Shown here: one piece after another, positions 52,350 to 64,000 of the stretch
Position numbering within the stretch: the first letter of the stretch is position 1
Layout of the letters: each line of letters begins with the position of its first letter
Assembly (NCBI RefSeq): GCF_004359215.1
Contig: NC_090612.1
Location: forward strand, 3,301,475 to 3,365,474
Source: Bremia lactucae
Lineage: Eukaryota; Oomycota; Peronosporomycetes; Peronosporales; Peronosporaceae
Length of the DNA stretch: 64,000 bases
Reading direction: 5' to 3'
Translations under genes and position numbers: made by a program
The notes under the pieces: generated by a model
The model's database searches: none
The model's input: the letters and a program-made list of their open reading frames with translations, nothing else
Told to the model about the DNA's origin: nothing

Positions 52350-52792
52350 TGTAACGGGGTGTATCGTTACATGAAATTAACACTTAAAAAATGTTAATTA
52401 ATATATTCTCTAAAAAGTAGAGAATATTTGGAGAATATTACTTTACATGCTAGTATTTTGAAAGCTTATCGATTGGTAGATATAGACCATTATATCGACT
52501 TGGTCCGCGGTCCTGTCAGCGCTGGACGCGCGCAAAGAGAGAGAAAGATAAAACTTTATTACAAGTTTTGGAATAAGTTAATAATTAATTAGTATAATAT
52601 ACATAGAAACAGAAGAACTTAATTATATTAAATAAAGTCTACTTTTAACCCTCCTTTAAAGGCAAGTGTTTTAAAGAAAGTCTTCCTCTTCACGTACTAG
52701 TGTACATGAATTGACGTGAGGCACCACTCGCACTAAAACAGTGCGAAGTGGGCTTGTACTGAAGCAGTACAAGTCGGCAGTGCCCCGTTACA
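52350..52792 (+). repeat. LTR-B (5' LTR of B5)
   Basis: Ends TGTAACGGGGTGTATCG and CAGTGCCCCGTTACA, followed by CCTGACACCACTTTG in the primer-binding position. Confidence 0.85.
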
Positions 52793-52842
52793 CCTGACAC
52801 CACTTTGCACTCCGTCCAAAGACCACAGTTCTATCATCTAAC

Positions 52843-53860
52843 ATGGACATACTAGATGATAATGGGAATACGCATCACATTTCGCGTGATAGCTACTCCT
52901 TTCTAAGTGACATAGAAAGAACTGCGGTCGAACGAATGAGTTCGACCATAGGAAACGATGTCATCTTGGCCATGCTATCCGGTTTGAACAGAGATGCCCT
53001 CCATTCAACTATCGTTAAGCTCATACAATATGAACTTGACGAGGCGAAGGAAAAGGTAGCCTCGCTTAATCAGCAAGGCTCACAACAGAAAGAACTGCTG
53101 AGGTTACAGCAGGTACAGATTCTGTACTTGGGATGACGCACACGCGTCGTCCCGAAACCTTCCAGATAGACATCTTTAATCATACGGGATTCGAAGAAGA
53201 CTCCCTCATTAGATGGTTTGTTGAGTTGGACGATGTCACAAGGGTTCGTCACATTGTCGACAGCAAACGCAAGCCGCTTTTGCTCAGTCAAAATTGTCAG
53301 GTTGTACCATAACTTGGGCATTGGGCCTTAAGATGCGCGAACCATATGTCTCTTGGTCGCTAGAGGCTTTATAGCCCGGCTCAAACAGACGTTTGAACTG
53401 CCTAAGGTTGAGTTTAGAGCTCGAATAAAGCTTCTGAAACTCAAGTAAAAGCAAGCGTGATGTTTACACTTATGCTCAGCACATACGATTCTAAGCGAGT
53501 TGTATCACAAACAACCCAGTTCATGAACACACGTTAATTGCGGTGTTTATTGGAAGGTCTTACGAATGGTCCCATAAAGACCCACCTGTTCCGCTTGGAA
53601 CTGGATACGCTTGAAAAAGCAATATCCATTGCGGAATAGGAGGACTTTCGCTTTAGACAGGCTCAAGCTAGCTCGTCATCGTATCGTCCTCCAAGACGAC
53701 ACGAGCTTAAAGGTCCAGAGCCTATGGACCTCTTTTATGTCGAAAGCGAGAAACCTCGCTTTTCGAACAATATGCGATTGCAGAAACGCAATCGCTGTCA
53801 AAAGTCACAACGCTAAGCTTATGAGTGTAGTGCCCACGCCCAGTACCGAGAGGTACTGAA
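52843..53860 (+). pseudogene. Gag of element B5, interrupted
   Basis: N-terminus MDILDDNGNTHHISRDSYS to 'LIQYELDEAKEKVASLNQQG' is open (52843-53136); later capsid blocks lie in several frames. The zinc knuckle near 53.8 kb is corrupted. Confidence 0.75.
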
Positions 53861-55429
53861 CGTAATTATGGACCGATTGCTGAAAAGGGCAACGTTCGCG
53901 GGTCCGACGTTGTTGCGAAATCGCAGCAGCGAGGCGGACCGCAAAAAAATTGACGGGGTCAGTAGGGGCGCAATGCCCTACTGATCCAGCAACCTCAAGA
54001 GAATTTGCAAATTTCTTGACTAAAGTTGCTCCAGACACACAATTAATATGTGTCTCTGCCCCTGGCGATGTGTATCTCTCATCACCTTGAAGTAAAAGGG
54101 ACAAATGATTTGTCACTAAGAGCCCTTGTGGAATGTGGGGCGTCGAATAACTTTATTCGTCGCCAGTCGCTAGAGAGTCGAAGGCTTAGAATGTGTTGAG
54201 CGCGATATCTTTCCAACGAAGATGACGGTGCGTCTAGCGACAGGCGCAGCGATACTAGTAATGAAACGTGTAGTTCACTAAACGCTTAAAGATTAAGAGT
54301 GCGATGATGATTTCATCGTACTGGATTTGGATGACAAATTTGCTATCATCCTAGGTTTACCTTGGCTAAAATAATACGAGCCAGGAATCAACTGGCAGCA
54401 TCGATCCGTAAAGATGCCTGCCACTTGTTCATCAGTTCGTCAACTGATGAACGTTTCAGAGCGCTCACAAGCGTATGGATGTCCTACGGGTGTGTGCGAT
54501 GGCCTCGCTTGTGGTACTGTTATTACGACTGCACGCATACTATTAGTACGACCGCACAAAAGATCACAGAGTGATTACCAATCACACTGTGGAGTCGGCT
54601 GCCGGCGGCTGTGCGAAGCACACGCAGCACCGAAGGTCCACCACTCGTATAAGTTGAGTGGATTGAGACATGAATGTACGCCTAGCGGGTGACATTCAAT
54701 GAATTACCGGTTGCCCCACAGGGACAACGCGATGATCCTAGGTCGAGAAGAGAGTCGGCCGTAGAGGACCCGACTGTGATAGCGCAATCACACTCTAAAG
54801 ACGTTGATGGAATAAGTCCCAACGTACTTGAGAAGAAATCTCCTCAAACAGTTAATGCGGAAATGATTGGACTTCAACTTCCCGAGAGATTTATCCCTCG
54901 GCAGCCTCTGGATAAAAATCCCAGGAATAACATAAGACATTGAATGTCTTGGTTAATGACGGATCAAAAGCTGGCGCTTATACTCTTGATCTGTATGCAC
55001 CTCTGAAGTACATTCGGAGATAACTCAATTACCAACCCTTGAGCCCAAGCGATTCTGGAGAGATCTGCATGGTGGTAAAATTAAGCATATCTGCGTACTC
55101 GTCACAGAGGACGAGTACGTAACCGACAATCGGTCAGCGGAATTTTTTGCAGAGAACGAACGGGTTCTCAGCAGCTCATCGATTGACGAAAGTGTCCTCG
55201 ATGTGAAGACTCGGATTGAGAGATATACTACTCAATCCTGTGAGTCACTTAAGACAAACCCTTTATAAGAGGATTTGATCGAATTTAGGAATATATTCCC
55301 TGAAGCAGTTCCATGAGAGTTGCCTAGGATAAAGGCGCTCGACATGAGATCGAGCTCAAACCCGGCTCGATGTACTTTGTCATGAAGCAGTGGCCACTGC
55401 CTCGTGAACAAGTACTTGCGATCGAAAAA

Positions 55430-56405
55430 TTTCTTTAACGATCGAATTAAAAGCGGGCCATTTGAGGGAGTCAACTTCCTCCACATAGCTGTCCGACCTT
55501 CTGCGTGCGAAAGGGCACAGGAGGGTGGCAGATAGCGCACGCATTCAATAAACCGAAGTCTGCAACAGTACCGGCACAAACGCCGATACCTAGAAAAGAC
55601 GTAATCATAGATGGTATGTCTAAGAGTCCATCTTTTCGTCTATGGATCGGATGGATGTATTTTATGAGATCCTTATGCGTGAACGGGACATCCCGTACAC
55701 AGCAGTGAGCACTCCCACTGGGAAGCTCTGGGAATGGCTAGTAATACCAAAGAGGCTTAGTAACACCCCTGCAACATTCAACAGATGCGTAACGGATCTG
55801 TTGAGACTGGTGCGAGAAGTCGCACCGAGTTATTTCGACGATGTATTCGTCCATAGCCGGGCTATGGACGGAAAGACTGACGCAGAAGTTCATAAAATTA
55901 ACGCTTGTCAGTTTTTTACACTTATGCGAAAGCATGAGCTGTACGCAAATTACAAAAAGTGTTTATTTGCTGCAAGCGAAAATACCACTTCTTGAGTGCA
56001 TCGTCGGTAAACACGGCGTGCGCCCTGATCCCGGGAGATCAAGGCAATTGCCGACTGGACAATTTCAGTCGAGGTCAAGGGACTTAAGAAGTTCCTTGGT
56101 TTAGCGGCGTACTTGCACATGTACTCTCGCAATTATGCAGAGATGATAGTTCATCTCTCTCGTCTCTTGAAAAAAGACGAGAAATGGTTATGGAACGCTA
56201 ATTGTCAGCGTTCGTTTAAAGGTATCAAGCAAAGCTTGATGCAACCGCCCATATTGGCGATTGCAGATCAAGACAGACCATTCCATGTGGTCTGTGACGC
56301 CAGCGATTTCGCAATCGGCTGTGCGTTAATGCAATACGATACAGATGGCGCGGAGCGCGTCGTCTGTTACCAATCGCGTCAGCTGCAACCAGCTGAACGC
56401 AATTA
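55430..56405 (+). pseudogene. RT and RNase H start of element B5
   Basis: Palm with 'KLWEWLVIPKRLSNTPATFN' and 'VAPSYFDDVFVHSRAMDGKT', then 'MYSRNYAEMIVHLSRLLKKD' and RNase H 'VVCDASDFAIGCALMQYDTD'. Bases 55431-56286 are the exact reverse complement of 38723-39578. Confidence 0.8.
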
Positions 56406-56406
56406 N
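56406..56406. other. Single-N contig junction
   Basis: Left: family B RNase H. Right: interior of the unknown minus-strand gene (equivalent to position 44839). Confidence 0.85.
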
Positions 56407-56970
56407 CCTTCTTCGATACACTTAAGTACGAACTCGCGCAACGGCTGGTACGCGCCCTTGACCAAGTCAGGACACTCGTGGAGTTCCATAAACTCAAACA
56501 CTTCCATTTTAAGCACGAGCGGTGCCAATTCATCCGCTAGTCCTCCTTCTACCGTAACGCATACAGTGTGCACCCCTGCATTCTCGAGACAAATGTCCTG
56601 AACGTAGTAGACACCGTTGGGGAAGGCGGTACTGACGCGCTCGTTAAAGACCACCTTGTCCTCATTCTGAATGGTTACACGAAGCGCTGCCACTGCACGA
56701 GATTTCACAACCGTCGGCTTTCCGTTCTCAATGCAAGCCACATAGAAACCCACGTAACTACACTGACAAAACGATAGGATTTGTCAGCGACTTTTTATTC
56801 AAGCAATAATTCAAAGAGAACAGCCGACCGAAAGAATGAAAATTGGAGCGGAATACGCTCCGGCAGCAATTCGGCCCACTTGTCGGCAATTGGAAAAAGC
56901 TGGTAGCCGTCAGCAAGCGAGAGGTTGCGCTTGATCGTAATTGGTTTGAGGTTCTTGAGCGTCATGTCTT
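56407..56970 (-). CDS. Second, truncated copy of the unknown small gene
   Basis: Same sequence as 44839-45400 with its 3' end (last 46 codons) cut off by the N. Everything said of that gene applies; this copy is probably an assembly duplicate. Confidence 0.5.
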
Positions 56971-57108
56971 GGTAAAATAAAAATTCGTAATTTTCTATCA
57001 TGACCATTCTAATAGAGAGGGTTTTCAAAAAAAAAAAGATGCACGTCATAAAATCCTTTATTGCGGCACATCGATCTTGGAAATTGGTGCCTCTCTTCCT
57101 AATATCAA

Positions 57109-57987
57109 ATGTCCCCTCCACCTGCGTCTGGCAAGAAAGTGGGTCCTCGGGATCTTATCAATGGCGGCCTGTTGCAGTGCGTAGAGGCCGCGACACTCGG
57201 TATGCCCTTTGAAGTTTGGAAAACACGCATGGGTCGTTTTCGCACCGAGACAACGCTGCAGGCCTTTCGCAATGTGATGCAGGAAGGTGGCGGTATTTCT
57301 GCCTTCTGGGCGGGTACGGGACCCAAAATGGTCGAGTCAGGCTCGAAAGGGGCTATTTTGCTCTACTCTAAAGAGGCCATTGCCGACTCGTTACTTGCCG
57401 CTGGTGTGGGTAAGAGCGCTACGGGTTTTCTGGCCGGAGCCGGCGGTGGTGTATGCCAGGTCGTAGTCATGGGCCCCTGCACCTTTCTAGTTACTGGCGC
57501 CGTCACTGGCGACCGCTCTATCTCTACCATGCAGCGCATCCATAACGTATACGGCGCCCACGGTGTTAAAGGTTTCTACCCTGGCGGCACCGCCATCGCC
57601 TTTCGTCAAGCCACGAATTGGGCCTCTCGTCAAGGCTTTACCGAGATTGTTCGTGGCCAATTTAAGGTCTTATTTCACGGCGACAAGGACGCAAAGCTTA
57701 CGGTGGCTCAGGAGGCCAGCGCAGGTATAGTGGGTGGTGGCTTAGCGTGTTGGAACCACCCGTTTGAAGTGGCACGCATTCAGATGCAGAGCGCCGCCGA
57801 CCGCGGTGAGCCCAAACAAAACATGATGCAAGTGTTTCGTACTGTTATCAAGGAGCAGGGGTACGGCGGTCTTTTTAAGGGCATCGTACCACGTCTTGGG
57901 CTCGGTATTTGGCAGACACTTTTTATGGTCACCGGAGCTAAGCTCGTACGCCAAGCCCTCGAGGATAGGGAAGCCGGAAAGAAATAG
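57109..57987 (+). CDS. Second complete copy of the YHM2-like carrier
   Basis: 292 aa, identical in protein to 45540-46418. The surrounding 6.8 kb are also identical apart from one A-run length and one substitution, so this is more likely the same locus assembled twice than a recent gene duplication. Confidence 0.8.
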   Translation: MSPPPASGKKVGPRDLINGGLLQCVEAATLGMPFEVWKTRMGRFRTETTLQAFRNVMQEGGGISAFWAGTGPKMVESGSKGAILLYSKEAIADSLLAAGVGKSATGFLAGAGGGVCQVVVMGPCTFLVTGAVTGDRSISTMQRIHNVYGAHGVKGFYPGGTAIAFRQATNWASRQGFTEIVRGQFKVLFHGDKDAKLTVAQEASAGIVGGGLACWNHPFEVARIQMQSAADRGEPKQNMMQVFRTVIKEQGYGGLFKGIVPRLGLGIWQTLFMVTGAKLVRQALEDREAGKK

Positions 57988-58411
57988 CATAAATCTGGTG
58001 CGCACGCAAGATGAGATATGAGAATTACGTTTATTCGTTTTTCAAACAAATATTGAAGTAGATTATCTCGTTTATGGGTATTTTTAACATGGCTAGTTAA
58101 TTCTGAAGCTAAAGTGTATGCTCCAGATAAGCGTAGTAATTTAATTTCTGTTTCTTAATGACATTGGAGTTGTCGTGGGTAGGCGAGTGTATGCACTTTT
58201 CACGGCAACGTTGTTCATTACTTCGTTCACAATTCAGCAGAAGACGAGTTTGTGAGTCGTCGTAGTGAGGCAAAAAAGAGTCATAGTTTTCTTAAAAATA
58301 TATTTTATTCTGCTGTTGAAAATAATTATTTTAGTTGCGTAATTTCTAAATAAATTATAAGTATTTAATTTTCATTTTGCTATTAAAAAAGGGAACCCGT
58401 TAATGTTTCTG

Positions 58412-61400
58412 ATGTGCCGGTGTATCGTTACATGAAATTATCACTTAAAGGCTGTTAATTAATATATTATCTGATAGGAAGATAATATTTGGAATATATT
58501 ACTTTACGTAGTAATACTCCGATAGCTTATCCACTGGTAGAAATAGGCCATTATATCAAATTGCTCCGCGGTCCAGCTGGACACGCGCGCAAAGAGAGAG
58601 ACATATAAAACTTTATTACATGTTTTGTATTAGTATATAATTAGGTTAGTATTAAATAGATAGAAAGAGAAGAACTTAATTATATGTAATATAGTTTACT
58701 TTTAACCCTCTTTTAAAGGAAGTGTTTTAAAGAGAGGCTTCCACTGCACGTACTTAGTGTACATGAAGTGACGTGAGGTACCACTCGCACTGAAGCAGTG
58801 CGAGTGGACTTGTACTGAAGCAGTACAAGTCGGCAATGCCTTGTTTATCCTGGCAGCACTTTGTTGTCCGTCTAAGGATCACAGTTCTATCATCTAACAT
58901 GGACATGTTAGATGATATTGGGAATACGCATCACGTTTTGCGAGATAGCTACTCCTTTCCGAGTGACATAGAAAGAATTGCGGTCGAACGAATGAGTTTG
59001 ACGGTAGCAAAGACGCCACATTGACCATGCTATCCGGTTTGGACAGAGATGCCCTCCATATAGCCATCGCCAAGTTCATACAATATGAACTTGACGAGGT
59101 GAAGGAGAAGGTAGCCTTGCTTAGTCAGCAAGGCTCTCAACAGGCAGAACTGTTGAGGTTACAACAGGTACAGACCCCTGTATCTGGGATGACGCACGCG
59201 CGTCGTCCCGAAACCTTACAGATAGACATCGCTTATTATCGGGGAGTCGAAGAAGACTCCCTCATTAGATGGTTCGTTGAGTTGGACGATGTCATAAGGG
59301 TTCGTCACATCGTCGACAGCAAATGCAAGCCGCTTTTGCTCAGTCAAATTTGGCTGGTCGTGCCAAAACATAGGCACTAGGCCTTAAGTTGCGCGACCCA
59401 TATGTCTTTGGGTCGCAAGAGACTTTTAAAGCCCAGCTCAAACAGACGTTTGAACCGCCTATAGCTGAGTTCAGAGCTCGATCAGAGCTTCTGAAACTCA
59501 AGCAACTCAAGCGTGATGTTCACGCATATGCCCAGCAAATACAACTCTTAGCGAGTTGTATAACAAACAATCCAGTCCATGAACACACGTAGGTTACGGT
59601 GTTCATGCAAGGGCTACGAATGGTCCCGTAGAGACCCACCTGTTCCGCTTGCAACTGGATACACTTGAAGAAGCAATATCCGTTGCTGAACAGGAGGACT
59701 TTTGTTTTAGACAGGCTCAAGCTAGTTCGTCATCGTATCGTCCTCCAAGACGACACGAGCTTGGAGGTCCAGAAGCTATGGACCTCTTTTATGTCGAAAG
59801 CGAAAAACCTCGCTTTTCGAACAATAAGCGATTGCAGAAACGCAATCGCTGTCAAAAGTTAGGACACTACTCTCATGAGTGTAGTGCCACGTTCAGTACC
59901 TCTTGGTACTGAACGTAATTATGGACCGGTTGCCGAAAAGGGCAACGGTCGCGGGCCCGACGTTGTTGCGAAATCGCAACAGCGAGGCGGACCGCCAAAA
60001 GACGGTCGGGGTCAGTACGGGCGCAACGCCCTTCTGATCCAGCAACCTCATGAGAATTTGCATATCTCTTGACTAAAGTTGCTCTAAACATACAATCATT
60101 ATATGTCTCTACACCTGGTGATGAGGTATCCCTGATCACCTTGAAGTGAAAAGTGACAAATGCTTTGTCACTTTGAGCCCCAGTGGAATGTGGGGCACCG
60201 AATAACTTAATTCGCCAGTCGCTAGAGAATCGTAGGCTCAAATATGTTGAGCGCGACATCCTTCCAACGAGGGATGACGGTCCGTCTAGCGACAGGCGCA
60301 TCGTTAACTAATGAAACGCGAAGTGAAATTCCACTAAACGTTAAAATATTACAGTACGATGATGATTTCATCGTACTGGATTTGGATGACAAATTTGATG
60401 TCATCTTAGGTTTACCTTGGCTCAAAAAATATGAGCCAGGAATGAGCTGGCAGCATCGATCCGTAAAGATGCCTGTCACTTGTTCATCAGATAGCCATCT
60501 GATGAGCATTTCGGAGCGTCCACAAGCGTGTGGATGTGTGCGAATGCCTCACTTGTGGTACAGTTAGTACGGCTGCATGTACGTTGCCGGCGGCTGTGCG
60601 AGAGCACACGCAGCACCGAAAGTCCACCACTCGAATAAGTAAAGTGGATTTAGACATGAATTTACGCCTAGCGGGCGACATTCAAGGAATATACTGGTTG
60701 TCCAAAAGGGACAACACGATGATCCTAGGTCGAGTAGAGAGTCGACCGTAGACGACCCGACTGTGACAGCGCAATCACAGTTGGAAGATGCTGAGGGAAT
60801 AAGTCCCACGTACTTGAGGAGAGACTCCTCAAACAGTTAATGCGAAAGTGATTGGACTTCGACATCCCGAGAGATTTATCCCTCGTCAGCCTGTGGAAAA
60901 ATCCCAGGAATATATTGAGACATTGAATGTCTTGATTAATGACGGATCAAGAGTAGGGGCTTATACTCTTGATCTGTATGCGCCTCCAAAGTTAACTTCG
61001 GAGATAAAGCAATTACCTACCCTAGATAAAAAGCGGTTCTTGCGAGGTCTGCATAGTGGTAGAATCAAGCAGATCTGTGTCACAGAGAACGAATACGTAA
61101 CCGAAATTCATTCAGCGGTAATCTTTGCAGAGAACGAACGTGTCTCAGTAGCTCATCGACGGACGAAAGTGACCTCGATGTGAAGACGCGATTTGAGAGA
61201 TATACTAATCAATCCTGGGAGTCAATTATGATAAAACCTTTTTACAAAGATTTGATTGAATTCAGTGATGTATTCCGTGAAACAGTTCCATGCAAGATGC
61301 CTCAGGATAAAGCACTCGACATGAGATCGAGCTCGAACCGGGCTCTAGGTAATGTGTCATGAGGCATGAAGCAGTGGCCACTGCCTCGTGAACAAGTTCT

Positions 61401-63626
61401 TACGATCGACAAATTCTTTATCAATCTATCAAAAGCGGGCCATGTAAGGGTGTCAATCTCCCCACATAGCTCTCCGAACTTCTAAGTGTGAAAGGCACAG
61501 GAGGGTGGCGGATAGTGCACTCATTAAAAATACTGAATGCTGCAACGGTACCGGATCAAACGATGATACCTAGAATAGGCGTATTTATCGATGGTATGTC
61601 TAAGAGTACCATATTTTCGTCTATTGATCTGATTAATTGATTTTTATTTGATCCTTATACGTGAACGGGACATCCCGTAAACAGCAGAGAGCACTCACAG
61701 TGGGATGCTCTAAGAATGGCTAGTAATGCCACAGGGGCGTAGTAACGCCCCAGTAACATTTAACATATGCGAAACAAAATGTGTTGAGGCCGGTGCGAAT
61801 TCTCACACCGAATTATTTTGACGATGTATTCGCCAATATCCGGGCCATGGACGGAAAGACGGACGTGGAAGTTCGTATAACTCACGTTCGTAAGGCTCTT
61901 ACACCTTGCGAAAGCATAAGCTGTACGCAAATCTCAAGAAGTGTATATTCGCTGCAAGCGAAATACCACTTCTTGGGCTCATCGTCGGTAAACACGACGT
62001 GCTCCCTGATCCCGAAAAAGATCAAGGCAATTACCGACTGGTCAGTTTCAGTCGATGCCAAGGGTCTTAGAGAGTTCCTTGGTTTAGCGGCGTACTTGCA
62101 CAAGAACTCTCGCAATTATGCCGAGATGACAATTCATCTCTCTTGTCTCTTAAAAAAGACGAGTTATGGTTTTGGAACACTTATTGTCAGCGTTTGTTTG
62201 AAGGTATACAGCAAAGCTTGATGCAATCGCCCATCTTGACGATTGCAGATCAAGACAGACCATTTCATATGGTCTGTGACGCCAGCGATTTCGCAATCAT
62301 CTGTGCGTTAATGCAATAAGATACGGATGACGCGGAGTGCGTTGTCTGTTACCAATCGCATCAGCTGCAACGAGCTGAACGCAGTTTCTCAGTGCATGAC
62401 AAGGAGCTCCTTGCCATGAAATATGCACTGGCTAAATTTAAGGTCAATCTCCTCGGAGATAGACCGTTCATCGTAAATACGGACCATGCGTCATTACACA
62501 CGGCCGTAAACAGCCCACACCTCTCGCAAAGAATGGCGAGGTGGTTATTCTTCTTCGCGGAGTATAATTTCTCCGTCGAATATAAACCAGGACGACTTAA
62601 TGTCGTCGCTAATGCGTTATCACGCCGACTTGATTACGAGTCGGCAGTGCACCGCAACAGTGAAAATAATCCCACTGTTGCGACACTCACTACGAGTGTT
62701 CCGTCATCAACCTTAGTTGATGACATAAAGAAAGCCTATACAGAAGGTAAAGACCTTCTATGTTTAATGGATCATCTAATGAATCCATCCAATAAATCTT
62801 ATAAAATTTACCGGCTTTATATTGATCGTCATCCGATCGATACACAACACGCAACGGCTTATTGTATTAATTACATAGCCGTTGCCGGCGACACTCCACG
62901 TATTGTCGTCCCAACTCACAATGATTTGCGCTTGCGCATCATGTATGAGTGTCACGATGCGCCAACAAGAGGGCATCGTGGACGTGAGAAGACTTTCCGC
63001 ACTGTAAGTCGCGACTTTTACTGGCCCCGCCAGTATCAGTTTGTGCGCAAGAACATTCGTGCTTGCGAGGTTTGTGAACGGGTGAAGCCTAGCCCTTCAT
63101 CCTGTGCATTTTTCAACCTCTAGCGCTTCCGGCTAAATGTTGGCAGTCCGTATTGATGGACTTCATCTTCGGATTTCCCGAAGACGATTACAAAATCAAT
63201 GGAATTCTTGTTATTGTAGACAGATTCAGCAAGATGGTACATCTTGTTGCAGTACTAGATTCAATCACGGCTCCGGGCTCTGCCCGTGTCTTAATCGACA
63301 CGGTATTCAGGCTCCACGGTTAACCCCGAGAACTGGTCTCAGATAGAGATTCACAGATCACGGTGAAGTTTCGGCAATCCGTAATCCGATCTCTCGGAAC
63401 AGGGCTGACTATGTCAACTTTCGATTATCCAGAAACAAGTGTTCAGATGGAACGCGTAAATCGCGTCCTCGAAGAGATACTTCGAGGTTACGTCCAATCG
63501 TATCCGAATTGGAGCGAGTTCTTACCGATGGTCGAATTCGCCATCAATAATTCAGTGCATGCGTCTACACCACATACACCGTTCTTCGTGAATGCTTACG
63601 CCATCCTCGCAAACCCACTCAATTAG
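58412..63626 (+). mobile_element. Second copy of element B4, extending further into integrase
   Basis: 58412-63183 repeats 46843-51614. Beyond, 63184-63626 adds the integrase core: 'RRLQNQWNSCYCRQ' in a shifted frame, 'LVSDRDSQITVKF' with the second catalytic Asp, 'MERVNRVLEEILRGYVQSYP' and 'VEFAINNSVHASTPHTPFFV'. It ends abruptly at about 63640. Confidence 0.8.
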
Positions 63627-63640
63627 AGAAATCATCTAGT

Positions 63641-64000
63641 TTAACGGGGCACTACACTCATGAGCGTAGTGTCCTAATTTTTGGCAGCAATGGCATTTCT
63701 GCAATCGCTTATTGCTCGAGAAGCGAGGCCTCTCGCTTTCGACGCAAGAGAGGTCCATGGTTTCTGGACCTCCTAGCTCGTGTCGTCTTGGAAGACGATA
63801 CGATGACGAACTAGCTTGAGCCTGTCTCAAGCTAAAGTCCGACTGTTCAGCAACGGATATTGCTTCTTCAAGCGTATCCAGTTCCAAGCGGAACAGGTGG
63901 TTCTCTACGGGACCATTCGTAAGCCCTTGCATGAACACCGTAACCTACGTGTGTTCATGGGCTGGGTTGTTTGTTTTACAACTCGCTAAGAGTCGTATGT
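63641..64000 (-). pseudogene. Inverted family B gag fragment (element B6)
   Basis: Minus frame with 'THLFRLELD'-like helix, 'GGPETMDLSCVESERPRFSS' and a complete zinc knuckle CHCCQKLGHYAHEC (C-x2-C-x4-H-x4-C). It runs off the right edge. It is joined to the plus-strand integrase through a short LTR-like piece (TTAACGGGGCACTAC). Confidence 0.8.

Larger units (their letters stand above)
52350..56405 (+). mobile_element. Ty3/Gypsy family B element B5, ends at a single N
   Basis: LTR (52350-52792), gag (52843-53860), protease and linker (53.9-54.9 kb), RT (about 55.3-56.1 kb) and start of RNase H (to 56405). More decayed than B4 in gag and protease, better preserved in RT. Confidence 0.85.

Noticed and set aside
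45540..57987. Real triplication of the carrier gene
   Set aside because: Copies are identical over kilobases including dead retroelements and meet at N characters; copy number cannot be concluded.

Overview
The window looks like repeat-rich oomycete nuclear DNA, perhaps from a downy mildew or Phytophthora relative. This is an inference from intron sizes of 63-72 bp, an oomycete-like Inr/FPR start site before the phosphatase gene, and nested Ty3/Gypsy and Ty1/Copia LTR elements. Ordinary host genes form short islands in this retrotransposon sea.

Layout: 1-15.1 kb is LTR-element sequence. It holds the 3' part of a Gypsy family A element, fragments of families A and B nested in each other, and a complete but decayed family B element on the minus strand. 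16.3-19.8 kb holds a PTC7-like phosphatase and an NSUN2-like tRNA m5C methyltransferase. 20.6-23.1 kb is a deleted family A element. 23.9-25.5 kb is a TPR/prolyl-hydroxylase-like gene crossed by a gap. 26.2-29.05 kb holds family A and LTR pieces around a second gap. 29.66-34.17 kb is a whole Copia element with a target-site duplication. 34.7-40.2 kb is family B sequence with a third gap. 41.1-46.4 kb holds a multi-exon unknown gene, a small unknown minus-strand gene and a YHM2-like citrate/2-oxoglutarate carrier. From 46.8 kb onward the sequence is family B elements plus repeated pieces of the carrier locus.

The scaffold is not trustworthy to the right of about 44.8 kb. Bases 44839-51614 recur almost unchanged at 56407-63183. 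The pieces meet at single N characters (51615 and 56406), and three other gaps are exactly 100 N. The carrier is therefore seen three times (two whole, one partial), but its real copy number is unknown.

The most unusual signal is in the Gypsy elements. Both families carry an extra reading frame at the 3' end, running opposite to gag-pol from beside the 3' LTR back across the chromodomain and integrase linker. In both families the protein begins with an acidic, disordered region containing a DPSLxVDY motif and continues into a coiled coil opening with a [IV][AS]DLE motif; family A adds a Ser-Pro/Arg-rich tail. The LTRs also carry compact hairpins, at least one supported by a compensatory base change.
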